NCBI GenBank assembly: GCA_022508825.1
Contig: JAFLUI010000001.1
Span: 24,360-88,359, forward strand
Reading direction: 5' to 3'
Length of the DNA stretch: 64,000 bases
Source: Oscillospiraceae bacterium
GTDB lineage: Bacteria; Bacillota; Clostridia; Oscillospirales; Ruminococcaceae
Both the position numbers and the translations under genes were made by a program. Each line of letters opens with the position of its first letter. The stretch's first letter is position 1. The notes below the pieces were generated by a model that was given only the letters and a program-made list of their open reading frames with translations, was not told where the DNA came from and did no database searches. Of this stretch, positions 52,219-61,013 are shown one piece after another.

Positions 52219-53106
52219 ATGTATTTTTGTATTGGAGTCAAGAAAATTTTCCCCGGACTTCTGACTGCTGCAATTGTTTTTGCCATAGCAGTCTGCTTTG
52301 CTGTAAATAAATTTGTCTACCGCTCAGAAAGCGTAAACGCCGAGGACGAAAGCATATTCGTTCCCGTCATCATGTACCACCGTCTGCTAAAAGACCCTGA
52401 CAAGGCAGGAGATTACACTGTAAGCCCCGATGTTTTCAAGGCAGATATGGAGTATCTTTCCGAAAACGGCTACACATCGGTATTTGTCTGTGACATTATC
52501 GACTATATCGAGACAGGGGCTCCCCTGCCGGAAAAGCCTGTAGTCATCACCTTTGACGACGGGTACTTCAATGTCATGGAGTATGCCTATCCCTATATGA
52601 AGGAAAAGAATATCAGGGCAGTAATGAACATTGTCGGAGCATATACCGAACAGTCCACCGAGGAGGACGAACACAATCCCGGCTATTCATATCTTACATG
52701 GGACGAGATCGCAGAGCTTGACAAAAGCGGTCTTTTTGAGATAGGCAGTCATACATACGATATGCACTCCATGAGCGGCAGACGGGGATGCAAGCGCCTC
52801 AGCAATGAAAACGCCGAGGAGTACCGTCAGGCGCTCATCGGCGATATTGGTATGCTTCAGGATATGCTGCGGGAAAAAAGCGGGGTGACTCCCGTCACAT
52901 TTGCATATCCCTACGGTTTTATTTCTTCGGAAAGTACAGCTATCCTTGAAGATATGGGCTTCAAAGCTCTGCTAACCTGTTATGAGAAGCCGAACTATAT
53001 CTCACGCAGCGATACAGACGAATGTCTCATACTCAACAGGTACAATCGCCCCTCAGGAATATCTACCAAAGAATTTATGTATAAGCTGCTGCAAAGCAAT
53101 CAGTAG
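52219..53106 (+). CDS. Membrane-anchored polysaccharide deacetylase
   Basis: The 295-residue protein has an N-terminal membrane anchor (about residues 10-33), then an NodB-homology domain. Motif 1 is 'VVITFDDGYFNVMEYAYPYM' (TFDDGY), motif 2 is 'EIGSHTYDMHSM' (H-x3-H metal ligands), and motif 3 is 'FAYPYG'. 'VPVIMYHRL' precedes the domain as in PgaB/IcaB-type enzymes. It probably removes N-acetyl groups from cell-wall or exopolysaccharide GlcNAc on the outer face. ATG 52219 follows GGAGG, inside a hairpin. Confidence 0.88.
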   Translation: MYFCIGVKKIFPGLLTAAIVFAIAVCFAVNKFVYRSESVNAEDESIFVPVIMYHRLLKDPDKAGDYTVSPDVFKADMEYLSENGYTSVFVCDIIDYIETGAPLPEKPVVITFDDGYFNVMEYAYPYMKEKNIRAVMNIVGAYTEQSTEEDEHNPGYSYLTWDEIAELDKSGLFEIGSHTYDMHSMSGRRGCKRLSNENAEEYRQALIGDIGMLQDMLREKSGVTPVTFAYPYGFISSESTAILEDMGFKALLTCYEKPNYISRSDTDECLILNRYNRPSGISTKEFMYKLLQSNQ

Positions 53107-53123
53107 ACTGCTGCCCCATCTGC

Positions 53124-53825
53124 TTATTCGTCATCTTCTATGCGCATAAATTCCTCAGGAACAAATTCATCGTCGGAGTTATCATCAAAATGAGGTACTT
53201 CAAGATCTTCGGGATCTTCAAAAGCCTCCGGTCCGCCAAAATCTTCCTCATCAATATCAGGTACGTTGGCCGACTGGTCATTGACATCAGTATCTGTGTC
53301 AAGATTGATCCTAAAGCTATGCTCATATACCGACTCATAGAACTGATCTATAAGATCAAGCATAACATCATTGTATTTGTCACGGTATTCCAGAATCTCT
53401 GTAAGAACAGGTCCGAACAGCTGCAGATCCTTCTTTTCTCCTGCCTTTGCTGTGCTTTTCTGATTTACAGCCTTCCAGAGCCGCTTTATCATACATTCAA
53501 TGTAGTGGTCCTTATTTTCCTCAATAGTCTTTTTAAACTCAGAAGGGACAGGCTTTTTAAAATTATAAAGCTTTTCAATATTGATAAGCTCGTCAAGATT
53601 ACTCATAACAGAGTCATAGCACTTGAAGAATCTGCTCGGGCTTTTTGTACGTACCAGAGTCTCAGCCATATTGTTTACAGCTTTCATTCTCTTAGTAACA
53701 TATGCCTTTGACATATTGTCAAGAAACTCTGGCGAAACCATAAGCTTCTTTTCTTCTGTACCAAAAATAATGTTCTGAAGTTCTATCTGTTTCATTTTTT
53801 GAGGATTAGTACCAAAAAGTCCCAT
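53124..53825 (-). CDS. Hypothetical acidic protein
   Basis: The 233-residue protein has a helical N-terminal two-thirds and a very acidic C-terminal tail (about residues 175-233: repeated Asp/Glu/Pro, 'FEDPEDLEVPHFDDNSDDEF'). No signal peptide, membrane helix or recognised family. It lies 21 bp downstream of folT on the same strand and is probably in the pfkA-folT transcript. It resembles small Ruminococcaceae phage-shock or toxin-adjacent proteins only superficially. Confidence 0.7.
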   Translation of the reverse strand: MGLFGTNPQKMKQIELQNIIFGTEEKKLMVSPEFLDNMSKAYVTKRMKAVNNMAETLVRTKSPSRFFKCYDSVMSNLDELINIEKLYNFKKPVPSEFKKTIEENKDHYIECMIKRLWKAVNQKSTAKAGEKKDLQLFGPVLTEILEYRDKYNDVMLDLIDQFYESVYEHSFRINLDTDTDVNDQSANVPDIDEEDFGGPEAFEDPEDLEVPHFDDNSDDEFVPEEFMRIEDDE

Positions 53826-53846
53826 AGGAAATTAGTCCTTTCCAAG

Positions 53847-54425
53847 TTAATTTTTTTGCTCTGAGCGTTTTCTGCGCCCGAAAGTCCTTTCATATGCCTC
53901 ACATACAGCAGGCATTAAGAAGATCATAAGCGGAATAAAGAATATCAGCTCTGTCGCGATCTTTCCGTACCGTATATAAAGCTGCTCCGAAGTTCTCGAC
54001 AGGTAATTGTAATACATAAGTGCAGCTGTATTAAGCACAAGACATATTACCAATGAATCTATCAGTCTTGCTATTATCGAAAAGGTCACAAGCCGCATAC
54101 CGCTTTTTTTATAAAGCATCATCCCATAAAGAAGTCCTTTCAGCACTTCAAGCAGGGAAAGCAGCGGCAGCGGAGAATTACCTGTAAGGATACATCCTAC
54201 CAGATCACCGGCGACTGCCGCAAGCACCGCAGGAACAGGTCCGAACAGCATACCTGTTACAGCCGTTGCAATAAAATCAAAATTTATTTTAATTGCGTCA
54301 CCTATTTTGAACGAGAATATGTCAAGCACGATATACACAGCAACAAGAAGTCCGGCAGTTGTGATGCAGCGGACATTTTTCAGCTCTGCAGCTGAATCCT
54401 TAAACATGGAAAAAAAGCCTTTCAT
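53847..54425 (-). CDS. folT: Folate-family ECF transporter S component
   Basis: The 192-residue membrane protein has about six hydrophobic segments and fits the ECF S-component fold, folate family: 'ITTAGLLVAVYIVLDIFSFKI', 'INFDFIATAVTGMLFGPVPA', and 'GDLVGCIL' are characteristic. It binds folate and works with an energising EcfA/A'/T module encoded elsewhere. The THF riboswitch directly upstream strongly supports folate as substrate. GGAGG precedes the ATG. Confidence 0.9.
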   Translation of the reverse strand: MKGFFSMFKDSAAELKNVRCITTAGLLVAVYIVLDIFSFKIGDAIKINFDFIATAVTGMLFGPVPAVLAAVAGDLVGCILTGNSPLPLLSLLEVLKGLLYGMMLYKKSGMRLVTFSIIARLIDSLVICLVLNTAALMYYNYLSRTSEQLYIRYGKIATELIFFIPLMIFLMPAVCEAYERTFGRRKRSEQKN

Positions 54426-54494
54426 AATTAATATACCTCCTCATAATTATGCTAAAAGTGCATAATCGGGAGATATGAAAAGCTCCTGTTATGC

Positions 54495-54608
54495 CATTTC
54501 AGCGGGATGCGGCAAACGCACCGCAAACACGGATACCCGTGTTTTTCGTCAAGGCGGCAACTCCCCGTCCGCCAAGCACTATACGCGCGTTTGCCTACTC
54601 TGTAAATG
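54495..54608 (-). promoter_or_regulatory. Tetrahydrofolate (THF) riboswitch
   Basis: On the minus strand the conserved THF elements follow in order: P1 CATTTACAG/CTGAAATG, 'GAGTAGGC', 'GCGTATAGTG', 'GGGGAGTTGCC', 'GACGAAAAAC', a hairpin ACACGG/CCGTGT, then 'GCGGTG...GCATCCCGCT'. This agrees with the consensus I know for the Clostridial folT-associated class. A downstream hairpin ATTATGC/GCATAAT and a GGAG/CTCC helix near the folT ribosome site suggest translational control. Confidence 0.92.
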
Positions 54609-54626
54609 CCATACGTATTTGTTCTG

Positions 54627-55586
54627 TCAGAACGATATTTCGTTAGCGATCTTATAAAGATTCTCGTCAAAGGGCTTCTGCATTGCAAGAGCCTCTTTTA
54701 TATCAAAGTCCACGATCTTATGATCCTGCATAGCCACAACACGGTTTCCTATGCCCTTATCAAGAAGATTTACCGCATAATAGCCCATTTCACTTGCAAC
54801 AACTCTGTCACGGAGCGTAGGATTTCCGCCTCTCTGAACATGACCAAGGATAGTAGCTCTGGACTCGATGCCGGTCTTTTCCTTGATCTCCTTTGCAATG
54901 CCCTCGGAATTTCCTATACCCTCGGAAACAACAACGATAAAGTGCTGCTTCATGGTCTTCTTGGAATTTTCCATCTTAGCGATGATATCATCGAGCTTGT
55001 AGGGCACCTCAGGAGTGATGACTCCTATCGCGCCTACAGCAAGACCTACATTAAGAGCGATCCAGCCTGCATTTCTGCCCATTACCTCAACAACAGAGCA
55101 GCGGTCGTGGGACATAGCAGTGTCACGGAGCTTGTCGATCATCTCCATTGCTGTATTCATAGCCGTATCATAACCGATGGTGTACTCGGTACATGAGATA
55201 TCGTTGTCTATAGTACCGGGCAGACCTATGCAGGGAACACCTGCCTTTGAAAGGTCAGCCGCTCCTCTGAAGGAGCCGTCGCCGCCGATAACAACTATGC
55301 CTACCAGATTAAGCTCGTCACAGCGTGCTTTGGCTTTAAGTACATAATCCCATTCCTTGAACTCAAGACATCTTGCGGTATAAAGCGTTGTACCGCCTCT
55401 CTGGATGATGTTGGAAACATCACGAACACCCAGGTTTATGGTCTCTCCATTAAGCAAGCCATTGTATCCTCTCTGGATACCTACCACCTCATAGCCCTTG
55501 CTCAATGCAGCTCTGGTAACAGCCCTGACTGCCGCGTTCATGCCGGGAGCGTCGCCGCCGCTGGTCAATACGCCTATTCTTTTCAT
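54627..55586 (-). CDS. pfkA: ATP-dependent 6-phosphofructokinase
   Basis: The 319-residue glycolytic enzyme phosphorylates fructose 6-phosphate. Motifs: 'GVLTSGGDAPGMNAAVRA' (ATP site; Gly-Gly-Asp typical of ATP-PFK), 'VVIGGDGSFRGAADL', 'GLPGTIDNDISCTEYTIGYD' (catalytic Asp), 'MGRNAGWIAL' and 'LGHVQRGGNPTLRDR'. The length equals the B. stearothermophilus-type allosteric PFK. ATG 55586 follows GGAGG. It has its own promoter after dnaE. Confidence 0.96.
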   Translation of the reverse strand: MKRIGVLTSGGDAPGMNAAVRAVTRAALSKGYEVVGIQRGYNGLLNGETINLGVRDVSNIIQRGGTTLYTARCLEFKEWDYVLKAKARCDELNLVGIVVIGGDGSFRGAADLSKAGVPCIGLPGTIDNDISCTEYTIGYDTAMNTAMEMIDKLRDTAMSHDRCSVVEVMGRNAGWIALNVGLAVGAIGVITPEVPYKLDDIIAKMENSKKTMKQHFIVVVSEGIGNSEGIAKEIKEKTGIESRATILGHVQRGGNPTLRDRVVASEMGYYAVNLLDKGIGNRVVAMQDHKIVDFDIKEALAMQKPFDENLYKIANEISF

Positions 55587-55651
55587 CTTTTTTCCCTCCA
55601 GATTTTTTATATTACTTAATAATATAGCAAAATCAACATAATACATCTTAA

Positions 55652-55680
55652 ATTATACTATTTTTTTTCTGTTTTGTCAA
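55652..55680 (-). promoter_or_regulatory. pfkA promoter
   Basis: Minus-strand TTGACA (55680-55675) and TATAAT (55657-55652), 17-nt spacer, between dnaE and pfkA. Confidence 0.87.
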
Positions 55681-55709
55681 TAGTTTCAGGGTATATTTTT
55701 GCTGTGATC

Positions 55710-58700
55710 TTATTTCAGAGCCACATTCAACTCACCGGCAGCCGTATAAAGCTCATCCGCAAGCTCACGGCACAGCTTTACTCCCGGGATACTTTTAGGA
55801 GCAAGCTTTTTTTTCATGTCTTCAAAGTAAAATATTACCCCTGTGCTTCCGGGATATTTTTTACATATATCCACAGCCGACTGAATAGTATCTTTATCCG
55901 AGGAAGCACACCTTATATAAAGTGTCTTGTTATTGCAGCCCCTGACAAAAGCCTCCGCATCGGTTATCCTGTTCAGGATGACTTTGGGGACGTCATCCCT
56001 GCCGGAAAGTCTGGCGCAGACCTGTACAGCCTTTCCCTTTACAAGCAAATGGCGGGACTCGGCAAATGTATCGGCAAAAACAAGTCCCTCAACCTCTCCT
56101 GTCATATCCTCGAGAGTTACAAATGCCATCCTGGAACCGTTTTTCTGTGTGTGATGCTTTACCTCCTGCAAAATACACATCATGGACAGCTCTGCATTGT
56201 CCCTGATGCTTGCAGACTCATCATAAAGGAGAGCTATCGGTGTCATCCTGCAGAGTTCACTGTAAAGAGAATAGCTTTCCAGCGGGTGTCCCGAAAGATA
56301 CATACCGATGAACTCTTTTTCCATCTCAAGCTTTTCAAGAAGACTATAGTCGGGGAAATGCTTTATATCAGACTGACCTTCCGTCTCATCATCGGACATA
56401 TCAAAAAAGCTCATCTGCCCCTCCATATTTCTCGCAGAATATGCCTGAGCATTACTGAAAATACGATCGTAATTTTCCGTCAGCTCCCGTCTGTTCATTC
56501 CAAAGCCGTCGAAAGCTCCGCATTTGATAAGGCTTTCAGCAGATCTGCGGTTTATTTCCTTGCCGTTCACCCTCCTGCAGAAGTCTTCCAGAGACCTGAA
56601 CCTGCCATTTTCATTTCTTTCTCTGACAATATCACGTATGGAATTATATCCCAGGTTCTTCACCGCCGCCAGAGCAAAGCGTATCCCCTGCTCTGCGGGG
56701 ACAAAACCTGCATCGCTTTCATTCACATCGGGATTCAATATCCTGACTCCGTTTTTTGAACACTCCGAAATAAATTCCAGAAGCTTTCCTGTATTGTTCA
56801 GCTCGCTTGTCATAAGAGCCGCCATATACTGCTTGAAATAATGACATTTCAGGTACGCTGTCTGATAGGCTACATATGCATATGCCGCCGCATGGGACTT
56901 ATTGAACGCATAGGACGCAAAGCTTATCATCTCATCGAAGATATCATCTGCGATCTCCTTTGGGACACCGTTTTTCAGAGCCCCCTCAACAAATGCGCTC
57001 CTCTCCTTGAGCATAACATCATGCTTTTTCTTAGCCATGGCTCTGCGGACAAGGTCTGCCTGACCATAGGAGTACCCCGCCATTTTACGGCATATCTCCA
57101 TGACCTGCTCCTGATAGACGATACACCCGTATGTCACATCAAGGATGTCCTTTAATATGGGATGCTTGTATGTGACCTTAGACGGGTCATGCCTGCACTC
57201 GATATACCTTGGTATGCTGTTCATAGGTCCCGGACGGTAAAGTGATATCACCGCAATGATATCCTCTATGGACTCGGGACAAAGACGCATAAGAGTCTGC
57301 CGCATACCCGCGCTTTCAAGCTGAAACACTCCCCCTGTTTTTCCCTGAGAGATCATTTCATAGACCGCAGGGTCGTCAAGAGGTATTTTTTCGATATCAA
57401 AATCAGGGTGATCGCTTCTTATAAGATCGGAAGCGTCACGAATGACCGTAAGGTTGCGAAGTCCCAGAAAGTCCATTTTGAGAAGTCCCAGACTTTCCAG
57501 TATGGTCATTGTGTACTGAGTTACCACCGAATCCCCGTTAAGCTGAACAGGGACATAATTGCTTACAGGAGCGTCCGATATTACCACTCCCGCCGCATGA
57601 GTGGAAGCATGGCGTGGCATACCCTCTATTTTTCTCGCCGTATCGATAAGACGCTTCACATCCGCATCGCTTTTATACAAGGAAGCAAGGTCGTCACTTT
57701 CCTTAAGAGCGCTGTCCAGTGTAATATTAAGACCGAAGGGTATCAGCCTTGCAGCATTATCCGACTTGATCTGAAGTCCCATAACGCGTCCCACATCACG
57801 CACTGCGCCCTTTGCAGCCAGCGTACCGAATGTTATTATCTGAGCTACACGGTCGGAGCCGTATTTCCCTATAACGTAATCTATTACTTTTGGTCTACCC
57901 ACGATACAGAAGTCTATGTCAAAGTCAGGCATTGAAATACGGTCAGGATTCAGGAACCTTTCAAAGATCAGGTTATATCTCATAGGGTCTATGCCTGTAA
58001 TGCCGATACAGTACGCAGCAATGCTGCCGGCTCCGGAGCCTCGCCCGGGACCTACGGGGATATCGTTTTCCCTTGCGTATCTGATAAAGTCCCACACGAT
58101 AAGGAAGTAATCCACATACCCCATCTTTGTTATAACGCTTAGTTCGTACTCCATACGCTCGGTGACCGCTTTATCGGGACTTTCCCCATAGCGTTTTTTC
58201 ATTCCCTCATAGCAAAGCTGACGGAAGTATTCTGTATTGTCCGTGACGCCATCCGCCGTAAACTTAGGAAGCTTCGTCTTTCCGAACTCAAAGGAGACAT
58301 CGCACATATCAGCAATTTTTGCCGTGTTCTCCACTGCATGGGGGACATTTGCGAAAAGCTCCAGCATTTCCTCCTCGGATTTCATATAAAACTCGTCCGT
58401 GGGGAAATTAAGAGGATTAGGCTGTCCCAGAACAGTGTTTGTCTGAATGGCAATAAGAACCCTCTGGACTTCCGCATCCTCTTTCAGTATATAGTGAGCG
58501 TCATTTGTGGCTGCAAGCGGTATACCTGTTTCAGCAGACAGCCTGTACAGCAGAGGCAGTATCCTTTCCTCGTCCGGGATACCGTGGTCCTGTATCTCAA
58601 TGTAGTAGTTTTCCTCGCCGAAAATTTCACGGTATTTTAAAGCGACAGCCTTTGCGTCCTCGTAATCTCCGTTTACAAGCTTCCGAGGTATCTCTCCCGC

Positions 58701-59114
58701 AAGACAGCCTGAAAGAGCGATGATGCCCTCATGGTATTTTTCCAGAAGCTCCATATCCACTCTCGGCTTGCTGTAAAAGCCCTCTGTATATCCATAGGAA
58801 ACAAGCTTTATCAGATTCTGATACCCCTCGTTATTTTTGCACAGGAGCACCAGATGATACGGCTTGTTATCATATCCGTTTACTTTATCAAATCTTGTCC
58901 TTGGAGCCACATATACCTCGCATCCGATTATCGGCTTTATTCCCTGAGCCACAGCCTCCTTGTAGAACTCCACTGCAGCATACATATTGCCGTGGTCTGT
59001 AACAGCAACAGCAGACTGTCCCAGCTCCTTTGCACGGGAAACAAGCTGCTTTATGCGGCAGGCGCCGTCCAGCAGACTGTATTCACTATGAAGATGTAAA
59101 TGGACAAACGACAT
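55710..59114 (-). CDS. dnaE: DNA polymerase III alpha subunit, DnaE type
   Basis: The 1134-residue replicative polymerase has an N-terminal PHP domain ('FVHLHLHSEYSLLDGACRI'), a polymerase core with the catalytic motif 'MPDFDIDFCIVGRPKVIDYV' and 'VGPGRGSGAGSIAAYCIGI', and a C-terminal HhH and OB region ('VEGLVFADTF'). It is the DnaE rather than PolC architecture (no exonuclease insertion). It is downstream of whiA in the same direction. Confidence 0.96.
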   Translation of the reverse strand: MSFVHLHLHSEYSLLDGACRIKQLVSRAKELGQSAVAVTDHGNMYAAVEFYKEAVAQGIKPIIGCEVYVAPRTRFDKVNGYDNKPYHLVLLCKNNEGYQNLIKLVSYGYTEGFYSKPRVDMELLEKYHEGIIALSGCLAGEIPRKLVNGDYEDAKAVALKYREIFGEENYYIEIQDHGIPDEERILPLLYRLSAETGIPLAATNDAHYILKEDAEVQRVLIAIQTNTVLGQPNPLNFPTDEFYMKSEEEMLELFANVPHAVENTAKIADMCDVSFEFGKTKLPKFTADGVTDNTEYFRQLCYEGMKKRYGESPDKAVTERMEYELSVITKMGYVDYFLIVWDFIRYARENDIPVGPGRGSGAGSIAAYCIGITGIDPMRYNLIFERFLNPDRISMPDFDIDFCIVGRPKVIDYVIGKYGSDRVAQIITFGTLAAKGAVRDVGRVMGLQIKSDNAARLIPFGLNITLDSALKESDDLASLYKSDADVKRLIDTARKIEGMPRHASTHAAGVVISDAPVSNYVPVQLNGDSVVTQYTMTILESLGLLKMDFLGLRNLTVIRDASDLIRSDHPDFDIEKIPLDDPAVYEMISQGKTGGVFQLESAGMRQTLMRLCPESIEDIIAVISLYRPGPMNSIPRYIECRHDPSKVTYKHPILKDILDVTYGCIVYQEQVMEICRKMAGYSYGQADLVRRAMAKKKHDVMLKERSAFVEGALKNGVPKEIADDIFDEMISFASYAFNKSHAAAYAYVAYQTAYLKCHYFKQYMAALMTSELNNTGKLLEFISECSKNGVRILNPDVNESDAGFVPAEQGIRFALAAVKNLGYNSIRDIVRERNENGRFRSLEDFCRRVNGKEINRRSAESLIKCGAFDGFGMNRRELTENYDRIFSNAQAYSARNMEGQMSFFDMSDDETEGQSDIKHFPDYSLLEKLEMEKEFIGMYLSGHPLESYSLYSELCRMTPIALLYDESASIRDNAELSMMCILQEVKHHTQKNGSRMAFVTLEDMTGEVEGLVFADTFAESRHLLVKGKAVQVCARLSGRDDVPKVILNRITDAEAFVRGCNNKTLYIRCASSDKDTIQSAVDICKKYPGSTGVIFYFEDMKKKLAPKSIPGVKLCRELADELYTAAGELNVALK

Positions 59115-59127
59115 TTTTTCACCATCC

Positions 59128-60051
59128 CTACTGATTTCCGCGTGACTCTCTGAGCTGCTCTGCTATCTCAGACAGCTTTTTCAGTCTGTGATTAGCACCG
59201 GAGCGTCCCACAGGCTTGTCCAGCATTTCCCCAAGCTCTTTCAGGGAGACATCCGGATTTTCAAGACGCACCTCTGCCATGTTTTTAAGCTCGGGAGTAA
59301 GACTGTCCAGACCCTCTGTTTCCATTATATACTCAATGTCCGCTATCTGCTTTTCGGAAGCCCGAAGAGTCCGCTCAATATTGGCAGCATCGCAGTTTGC
59401 GATGCGGTTTGCCTTGTTGCGGACGTCCTTGAATATTTTTACGTTCATAAGCTCAATGCTGCTCATTGTGGCTCCCATAAGAGTAAGCAGGTCTTCAATA
59501 GCCTCGCTGCCCTTAAGATAGATAACATAGGTGTTTTTTCTCTCGGCGTTTTTTGCGTTTATACCAACCGAAGAAAGCAGCTTCATAAGGTCTTCTGCAA
59601 GCTCGGGAAAGGGCACCGCAAATTCAAGATGGTACTCCTTCATGGGCTCGGTGATGCTTCCGCAGGAAAGAAACGCTCCTGCAATGAAAGCGTAAACGCT
59701 GTTGTTGTCGATGATATCATTCTGTATGCGGTGTATGAGCGTCCTGCTGGATATCCTGTATCTGTAGATGATCTCCTCACGGTAATGCTCAGAGGTCACA
59801 CTGAGGGAGTACAGCGCTCCCCCGTTCTTCTTTTCCGTTCTGGAAGTCTCAATTATTCCGGAGCCGCCTATAACATCGTCAATGAGCCTGCAGAAAAGCT
59901 CGGAGACCTGCTCGTTTTCCGTCTGAAATACTATGGATTCGGGGGAAAAGCTTCTGCAGAACAGCAGCATACCGTAAAGACAGCAGTATTTTCTGTCCTT
60001 GTCTGTTATCGCCGAGCAAAGCTCTTTCTTTACATCGTGTGAAAATGACAT
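59128..60051 (-). CDS. whiA: WhiA, DNA-binding regulator
   Basis: The 307-residue protein has a LAGLIDADG-type N-terminal domain ('YAFIAGAFLSCGSITEP', 'YHLEFAVPFPELAEDLMKLL') and a C-terminal HTH ('LGEMLDKPVGRSGANHRLKK'). The 'NIERTLRASEKQIADIEYI' segment is typical. It is found in almost all Gram-positives next to rapZ and is linked to division and chromosome segregation. Between whiA and rapZ (60052-60152) lies a GC-rich hairpin without a T-run. Confidence 0.94.
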   Translation of the reverse strand: MSFSHDVKKELCSAITDKDRKYCCLYGMLLFCRSFSPESIVFQTENEQVSELFCRLIDDVIGGSGIIETSRTEKKNGGALYSLSVTSEHYREEIIYRYRISSRTLIHRIQNDIIDNNSVYAFIAGAFLSCGSITEPMKEYHLEFAVPFPELAEDLMKLLSSVGINAKNAERKNTYVIYLKGSEAIEDLLTLMGATMSSIELMNVKIFKDVRNKANRIANCDAANIERTLRASEKQIADIEYIMETEGLDSLTPELKNMAEVRLENPDVSLKELGEMLDKPVGRSGANHRLKKLSEIAEQLRESRGNQ

Positions 60052-60152
60052 TGTACCAATCCTAACTGATAGAAGTCGTTATGTTACCGTGTCGTGTTTT
60101 ACCTTATCGGGAATAATCACTAATGAACTGCCCGCGGGGGCTTCCCCGCCCG

Positions 60153-61013
60153 CTACCTGTCCTTGTTTATATCCCTGTGGCTGATGCGGCACTTCATTTT
60201 CTTATCGGATAGATATTTATAAACAGCCTCCGCAAAGGTGACGCTCCTGTGCTTTCCTCCTGTGCAGCCGAAGGCTATAACAAGCTGACTTTTCCCCTCA
60301 TGGATATAGAGAGGGATGAGGAAGTCCAGCATATCTTCAAGCTTGGAAAGCAGTGTCTGTGACTGCTCATATTTCATGACAAAATCACTCACGCAGCTTT
60401 CAAGACCGGTATGATGCTTAAGCTCGGGAATATAGAACGGATTAGGCAGACAGCGGACATCAAAAACAAGGTCTGCCTCTCTGGAAACTCCGTACTTATA
60501 CCCGAAGGACATCACCTTTACAACCATAGACTCGTTTGGATTGTCAAGGAAAAGCGAGTAGACCGTCTCTTTGAGCTGTCCCATGGAAAGCTCTGAGGTG
60601 TCAATGTAATAATCCGCATACTCCCTTACAGAAGCAAGTATCTTCCGCTCGCTGTCTATAGCAGTCTGCAGACTGCCGTGGCTCTGCTCGTCAAGAGGGT
60701 GCTTGCGGCGTGTCTCCTTGTATCTTTTGATAAGTACATCATCGCTTGCGTCCAGAAAGAGTATGGAGGTATCCAGGTCATTGGTTTTAAGATAGCTGAG
60801 TCCCTCGTCAAGCTCCAGAAAAAGCTCTCCGCCCCTTATGTCGGTGACGATGGCGACCTTTTTCATCTGTCCGTTGTTTACGCATATCTCCGCAAACTTA
60901 GGGATAAGCTGAGGGGGGATATTGTCTATACAGTAATAGCCTATATCTTCCAGAATATTCACAGCTCCGGACTTTCCCGAGCCGGACATTCCTGTTACTA
61001 TCAAAAATTTCAT
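60153..61013 (-). CDS. rapZ: RapZ-family nucleotide-binding protein (YvcJ)
   Basis: The 286-residue P-loop protein carries Walker A 'GMSGSGKSGA' (about residues 8-17), Walker B-type 'VAIVTDIRGGELF', and the RapZ C-terminal domain signature 'IAFGCTGGKHRSVTFAEAV' (GlcN6P-binding in the E. coli protein). It overlaps murB by 4 bp. In Firmicutes it is called YvcJ and its exact role is less clear than in E. coli. Confidence 0.94.
   Translation of the reverse strand: MKFLIVTGMSGSGKSGAVNILEDIGYYCIDNIPPQLIPKFAEICVNNGQMKKVAIVTDIRGGELFLELDEGLSYLKTNDLDTSILFLDASDDVLIKRYKETRRKHPLDEQSHGSLQTAIDSERKILASVREYADYYIDTSELSMGQLKETVYSLFLDNPNESMVVKVMSFGYKYGVSREADLVFDVRCLPNPFYIPELKHHTGLESCVSDFVMKYEQSQTLLSKLEDMLDFLIPLYIHEGKSQLVIAFGCTGGKHRSVTFAEAVYKYLSDKKMKCRISHRDINKDR

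Noticed and set aside
55674..56759. 361-residue plus-strand ORF
   Set aside because: It is antisense to dnaE, has no ribosome site and shows no protein-like domain; it is a shadow of the real gene.
60052..60152. Terminator between rapZ and whiA
   Set aside because: A GC-rich hairpin is present but no T-run follows in the direction of transcription, and the downstream gene is in the same conserved operon.
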